NCBI RefSeq assembly: GCF_020400825.1
Contig: NZ_JAINVH010000046.1
Location: forward strand, 1 to 50,119
Reading direction: 5' to 3'
Length of the DNA: 50,119 nucleotides
From: Streptomyces sp. HPF1205
GTDB lineage: Bacteria > Actinomycetota > Actinomycetes > Streptomycetales > Streptomycetaceae
The notes under the pieces were generated by a model that was not told the DNA's origin, made no database searches, and saw only the letters and a list, made by a program, of their open reading frames with translations. This document shows, piece by piece, positions 46,508-50,119 of this stretch; the first letter of the stretch is position 1, and each line of letters opens with the position of its first letter. The position numbers and the translations under genes are program-made.

Positions 46508-49246
46508 ATGGCCCTTCCGTCCAGACGCTGGGGCGGCGCCGCCCTGGCGACGGCGCTGACCGCCGCCGCCGCGGTGACAGCGGTCGCCGGGGGCGCCACG
46601 AGCGCGGCGGCCGACACCGGAGCGCTCTGCGGCGCCTCGTACACCATCGCCTGGCAGACGCCCTCCGACAGTCCGCCGGACTTCGGCGTCACCGTGACGG
46701 TCACGAACAAGGCCTCGTACGCGATCAACAGCTGGTCCGTCTCGTGGGCGTACGCGGCCGGCCAGAAGATCATCGCGGGCTCGCCCTACAGCGCGAACGT
46801 CACCCAGAGCGGCACGACGGTCACCGCCACCCCCCTGGGGAGCAACGCCAACCTGGCGCCCGGGGCGAGCACCACCTTCGGGTTCCACGCCACCTACGAC
46901 GGTACGTCCAACCCCGTGCCGGCCGTCACCTGCGCCGGACCGAGCCAGGGCTCCTCCCGGGCCACCCTGTCCGGCTCGCTCGACCCGCTGGGCGTCAACA
47001 CCGCCGCCTGGGACACCGACTTCACGGCCCCGGCGATCGCCGACGACCTCTCGTCCGCCGACGTGGGGCTCATCCGCTACCCCGGCGGATCGTGGGCCGA
47101 CCAGTACATGTGGCAGACCAACACGGTCAAGGGCGCCACCCAGCCGGTGGACTTCGGCGCGTACTCGACCCAGGTCGACGCCGTGACGAAGGGCCAGAAG
47201 TTCGTCACAATCAACTACGGCTCCGACACCCCCGACAGCGCGGCCGCCTGGGTCAAGCAGTCACAGACCCCCGGGCAGGGGGTGAGCCTGTGGGAGATCG
47301 GCAACGAGGTGTACGGGTCGTGGGAGACCGACAACCACTCCGGCGCGCACACGGCCTCCTCGTACGCGACCAACGGCCTGGCGTACATGAAGGCCATGAA
47401 GGCCGCCGACCCCAAGGCCAGGATCTGCTACGACTACGCGATGGACGGCAGCCTGGCGCCCGGGGCCGGTGTGGACGGCTGGCAGGACTGGAACAACACC
47501 GTCCTGCAGGCCGACGCCGCGTACATCGACTGCGCCGACGTCCACTGGTACCCGATCAACGGGACGCCCCCCGAGAGCGTGCAGTCGATCATGGAGACGG
47601 TCGACAACATCCCGGCGGCGGCGGCCGAGATCCACGCCGCCCTGTCGGCCAACGACCCGACCGCCGACTTCGTGGTGGGCGAGACCAACATCTCGCAGAC
47701 GGCGAACGAGTGGAACGAGGAGCCCGTCGGCGCCCTGTTCTCGGCCGCGAACACCATGGAGTGGCTGTCGTACGGGGCGCAGAGCGTCGACGGGTGGGAC
47801 GTCCACAACTACGGCACGCCGACCGCGGACTTCGGGATGTTCTCCTCCGGAACCGGCGGCGAACCGGCGGTCAACACCCCGTACCCGCCCTACTACGGAT
47901 TCAAGCTGGCCGCGCAACTCGCCGTCCCCGGCGCGACGGTCGGCACGCTGCCCCAGGCCACGCCCAATCTCTACACCTACTACTCCCAGCTGCCCGACGG
48001 CTCGTACGCCGTCATGCTGGTCAACGCCGACCCGTCCGCCTCCGCCACGGTGAGCACGGCCGGCCTGGGCATCACCAGCTCCTCGGAGACGTCGTCCACC
48101 TACGACAGCGCCAACCCGGCCATCGCCACCGGCACCGCGTCGGGCAGCTCGGTCACGGTCCCGGCGGAGTCGATCGTCACCCTGACGCACGCGAGCGGCG
48201 CGCCCCCCACGGCGACCGGTGACACCACGCCTCCGTCCGCGCCCACCGGCCTGAAGGTCACCGGGACGACGAGCAGCAGCGTGTCCCTGTCGTGGACGGC
48301 CGCCACCGACAACGTCGGCGTGACCGGCTACGACGTCTACCGCGGCACCACCCTCGCCGGCACCACCGCCACGACCACCTTCACCGACTCCGGCCTCACC
48401 GCATCGACCCCCTACACCTACACGGTGAAAGCGAAGGACGCGGCCGGGAACGTCTCGGCCGCCTCGGCCGCGGTGACCGCGACGACGCAGTCCGGCACCG
48501 GCGGGGACACCACGCCCCCGTCCGCGCCGACGGGTCTGAAGGTCACCGGGACCACGAGCAGCAGCGTGTCCCTGTCGTGGACGGCGTCCACCGACAACGT
48601 GGGCGTGACCGGGTACGACGTCTACCGCGGCACCACCCTCGCGGGCAGCACCGCCACGACGACGTTCACCGACTCGGGTCTGACCGCCTCCACGCAGTAC
48701 TCGTACACGGTCAAGGCGAAGGACGCGGCCGGGAACGTCTCGGCGGCCTCCGGCTCCGTGACCGCGACCACGCAGTCCGGCTCGACCGGCGGCGGCGCGC
48801 TGAAGGTGCAGTACAAGAACAACGACAGCTCGCCCACCGACAACCAGATCAAGCCGGGCCTGAACCTGGTCAACACCGGCACCAGCGCGGTGAGCCTGTC
48901 GACGGTCACCATCCGGTACTGGTTCACCGGCGACGGCGGATCCTCCTTCAGCACCTACATCGACTACGCGGCCCTGGGCTCCTCGAACATCACCACCAAG
49001 GTCGTCTCCACCTCCGCCAGGACCGGAGCCGACCACTACCTGGAGGTCGGATTCACCAGCGGCGCCGGCAGCCTGGCCGCCGGCAAGTCCACCGGCGACA
49101 TCCAGAGCCGCCTCAACAAGTCCGACTGGTCGAACTTCAACGAGACCAACGACTACAGCTACGGCACCAACACCTCGTACGCGGACGCACCCAAGATCAC
49201 CGTGTACATCGGCGGCACCCTCGCCTACGGCACCGAACCCTCCTGA
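46508..49246 (+). CDS. CBM2 - clan GH-A glycosidase - FN3-FN3-CBM3
   Basis: A 912-residue secreted enzyme starting at ATG 46508, seven bases after GAAGGAG. Residues 1-35 are a signal peptide; ~40-140 a CBM2 cellulose-binding module with its two cysteines and SWSVSWAY. The catalytic part (~150-570) is a (beta/alpha)8 barrel of clan GH-A: LIRYPGGSWADQYMW, acid/base Glu267 in LWEIGNEVYG and probable nucleophile Glu392 in VVGETNIS. I could not assign a family with certainty: GH44 (endoglucanase/xyloglucanase) and GH51-like arabinofuranosidases are the candidates. Two FN3 domains (~571-660, ~665-755) and CBM3 (~763-911) follow, so cellulose is bound at both ends. Confidence 0.85.
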   Translation: MALPSRRWGGAALATALTAAAAVTAVAGGATSAAADTGALCGASYTIAWQTPSDSPPDFGVTVTVTNKASYAINSWSVSWAYAAGQKIIAGSPYSANVTQSGTTVTATPLGSNANLAPGASTTFGFHATYDGTSNPVPAVTCAGPSQGSSRATLSGSLDPLGVNTAAWDTDFTAPAIADDLSSADVGLIRYPGGSWADQYMWQTNTVKGATQPVDFGAYSTQVDAVTKGQKFVTINYGSDTPDSAAAWVKQSQTPGQGVSLWEIGNEVYGSWETDNHSGAHTASSYATNGLAYMKAMKAADPKARICYDYAMDGSLAPGAGVDGWQDWNNTVLQADAAYIDCADVHWYPINGTPPESVQSIMETVDNIPAAAAEIHAALSANDPTADFVVGETNISQTANEWNEEPVGALFSAANTMEWLSYGAQSVDGWDVHNYGTPTADFGMFSSGTGGEPAVNTPYPPYYGFKLAAQLAVPGATVGTLPQATPNLYTYYSQLPDGSYAVMLVNADPSASATVSTAGLGITSSSETSSTYDSANPAIATGTASGSSVTVPAESIVTLTHASGAPPTATGDTTPPSAPTGLKVTGTTSSSVSLSWTAATDNVGVTGYDVYRGTTLAGTTATTTFTDSGLTASTPYTYTVKAKDAAGNVSAASAAVTATTQSGTGGDTTPPSAPTGLKVTGTTSSSVSLSWTASTDNVGVTGYDVYRGTTLAGSTATTTFTDSGLTASTQYSYTVKAKDAAGNVSAASGSVTATTQSGSTGGGALKVQYKNNDSSPTDNQIKPGLNLVNTGTSAVSLSTVTIRYWFTGDGGSSFSTYIDYAALGSSNITTKVVSTSARTGADHYLEVGFTSGAGSLAAGKSTGDIQSRLNKSDWSNFNETNDYSYGTNTSYADAPKITVYIGGTLAYGTEPS
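48485..49240 (+). repeat. FN3-CBM3 block, copy 2
   Basis: Near-identical to 45463-46218 in the GH48 gene. The first FN3 of this gene (48220-48480) is also closely related to the second, so FN3 copies have multiplied locally. Confidence 0.92.
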
Positions 49247-49253
49247 GGTGTGC

Positions 49254-49292
49254 GGGGTGCCGGGGTGACGGCCTCTCAACCCCCGGCACCCC
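49254..49292 (+). terminator. Hairpin after the CBM2-GH gene
   Basis: GGGGTGCCGGGG (49254-49265) and CCCCGGCACCCC (49281-49292) pair perfectly over 12 bp with a 15-base loop, 8 bp after the stop codon. Confidence 0.75.
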
Positions 49293-49359
49293 TGCGCCCC
49301 GTACCCCGCCGCCGGTCACGGACCATCAGCGGCGAAGGCGAGGATTCCTCGCCGGACGA

Positions 49360-49411
49360 TTGACAACTCCTGCCGCACCAGTCACGCTGACCGCGGATGT
49401 TAGCGATAACA
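49360..49411 (+). promoter_or_regulatory. Promoter and LacI-type operator of the last gene
   Basis: A consensus TTGACA -35 box (49360-49365) is followed 17 bases later by a poor -10 (CACGCT). The near-palindrome TGTTAGCGATAACA (49398-49411; 12 of 14 bases symmetrical) lies at the expected start of transcription. It has the CG centre typical of LacI-family operators and differs from the CebR box, so another sugar-responsive repressor is implied. The rest of the 321-bp gap holds the preceding terminator and nothing else I recognise. Confidence 0.6.
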
Positions 49412-49567
49412 CAATCGACTGCCGGCTCCGCCCGCCACCCGGCTCGGTGACGCTCGATGCCTTCTCTCGGTGGCGCGCGGACCGCCATGGACCGCACCAC
49501 ATCACCAGTCCGGACGGCTCCCGACGGGGCCGGCCGGAATCGCTCACCCAGGGACGAGGAGGTCCCC

Positions 49568-50119
49568 ATGCACAGAGCAGGTTTCAACGGAAGACATATG
49601 TTCGCGGTGCTCGCCGCCGCCCTCGCGGCCGTGGTCGCGTTGGCGCTGGCGATCGTCGCCAACCCGGCTCAGGCGGCCACCAGCGGCGCCCTGCGCGGTG
49701 TCGGGTCCGGCCGGTGCCTCGACGTGCCGAACAGCAGCCAGACCGACGGCACGTTCCTGCAGATCTACGACTGCTCGGGCGCGGCCAACCAGCAGTGGAC
49801 GCTGACGTCCGCCAACGAGCTGACCGTGTACGGCAGCAAGTGTCTGGACGTTCCGGGCAAGGCCACCACGGCCGGCACCAAAGTGGAGATCTGGACCTGC
49901 AACGGCGGCACGAACCAGCAGTGGCGGGTGAACTCCGACGGCACGATCGTCGGGGTGCAGTCCGGGCTGTGCCTGGACGTCACGGGCGCCGGTACGGCCA
50001 ACGGCACGGCGGTGGAGATCTGGACCTGCAACGGCGGCAGCAACCAGCAGTGGACCGGCCTGAGCGGAGGCACCACCGGCGGGACCACGACCGGTGGCAC
50101 CACCACGTCGGGCGGGACG
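49568..50119 (+). CDS. Secreted protein starting with CBM13, cut by the window end
   Basis: At least 184 codons; the frame runs off the end. ATG 49568 follows GACGAGGAGG. Residues 1-37 are a signal peptide ending in AQAAT. Residues ~40-165 are a complete CBM13/ricin beta-trefoil: three repeats with CLDVPN, CLDVPG and CLDVTG and the QQW motifs, closely similar to the CBM13 at the C-terminus of the GH5 enzyme. A Gly/Thr linker (SGGTTGGTTTGGTTT) begins at the end, so a catalytic domain must follow. A LacI-type operator precedes it, suggesting an arabinan- or hemicellulose-directed enzyme, but the catalytic identity is unknown. Confidence 0.88.
   Translation, partial: MHRAGFNGRHMFAVLAAALAAVVALALAIVANPAQAATSGALRGVGSGRCLDVPNSSQTDGTFLQIYDCSGAANQQWTLTSANELTVYGSKCLDVPGKATTAGTKVEIWTCNGGTNQQWRVNSDGTIVGVQSGLCLDVTGAGTANGTAVEIWTCNGGSNQQWTGLSGGTTGGTTTGGTTTSGGT

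Noticed and set aside
43240..46773. 1177-codon minus-strand open frame
   Set aside because: It is antisense to the GH48 gene and rich in Val/Gly/Arg, typical of a shadow of a high-GC secreted protein.
1..50119. tRNA, rRNA, CRISPR, IS element or prophage
   Set aside because: I looked for transposase motifs, terminal inverted repeats, repeat-spacer arrays and cloverleaf-like sequences and saw none that I could defend.

Overview
The window is high-GC actinobacterial DNA and most resembles Streptomyces or a close relative such as Streptacidiphilus or Kitasatospora. The support is G/C-rich third codon positions, a WhiB-type regulator, a Streptomyces subtilisin inhibitor (SSI) homologue, DUF5709 and DUF3761 proteins, large LAL/LuxR regulators, a rare TTA codon in a regulator, and many secreted modular glycoside hydrolases. 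I see no rRNA, tRNA, CRISPR array, insertion sequence or prophage gene. The mix of secreted enzymes, small regulators and gene remnants suggests an accessory or chromosome-arm region.

Layout. 0-6.2 kb: the 3' end of an unknown gene, a lipoprotein, a TTA-containing MmyB-like regulator, a LAL regulator divergent from an HxlR regulator across a symmetrical promoter, and a WhiB protein. 6.2-11.7 kb: an RclA-like flavin disulfide oxidoreductase and an alpha/beta hydrolase operon, surrounded by gene remnants (hydrolase fragment, YceI and TetR missing their 5' ends, a short third-gene stub). 11.9-14 kb: SSI inhibitor, PASTA/DUF3761 lipoprotein and a gene with no visible start. 14.7-16.3 kb: secreted GH10 xylanase with a triplicated C-terminal module. 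16.3-20 kb: ArsR-SRPBCC-reductase operon, GNAT acetyltransferase, membrane PP2C phosphatase. 20.2-28.4 kb: ClC channel divergent from a MarR regulator with two spaced operators, a PCu(A)C-like lipoprotein, TPR protein, sirtuin, the DUF3105-DUF305-membrane protein operon (probably copper-linked) and an M20 amidohydrolase. 28.6-38.7 kb: MFS exporter with divergent LysR, a second LAL regulator, an AraC regulator, a DUF1275 membrane protein, two alpha/beta hydrolases and a DUF5709 protein. 38.8-40.5 kb: CYTH and DUF72 proteins.

40.6-50.1 kb is a cellulose/plant-polysaccharide degradation cluster: GH5-CBM13 on the minus strand, then GH48-FN3-FN3-CBM3, CBM2-GH(clan A)-FN3-FN3-CBM3, and the start of a CBM13-led enzyme on the plus strand. 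A perfect CebR-type operator lies in the ~1 kb region between the GH5 and GH48 genes, and a different LacI-type operator precedes the last gene. The two central enzymes share an almost identical ~750-bp FN3-CBM3 block. The cluster would combine a processive cellulase (GH48), internal-cutting enzymes and several binding modules, induced by cellobiose-type sugars through CebR. The CebR gene itself is not in the window.

The most noteworthy observations are the GH48 architecture with a shared CBM3 block and a long CebR-controlled leader, the paired MarR operators covering both promoter elements of the ClC gene, several promoters whose -10 box sits six bases before the start codon (leaderless mRNAs), and the deletion scar that fused the bodies of divergent yceI and tetR genes.
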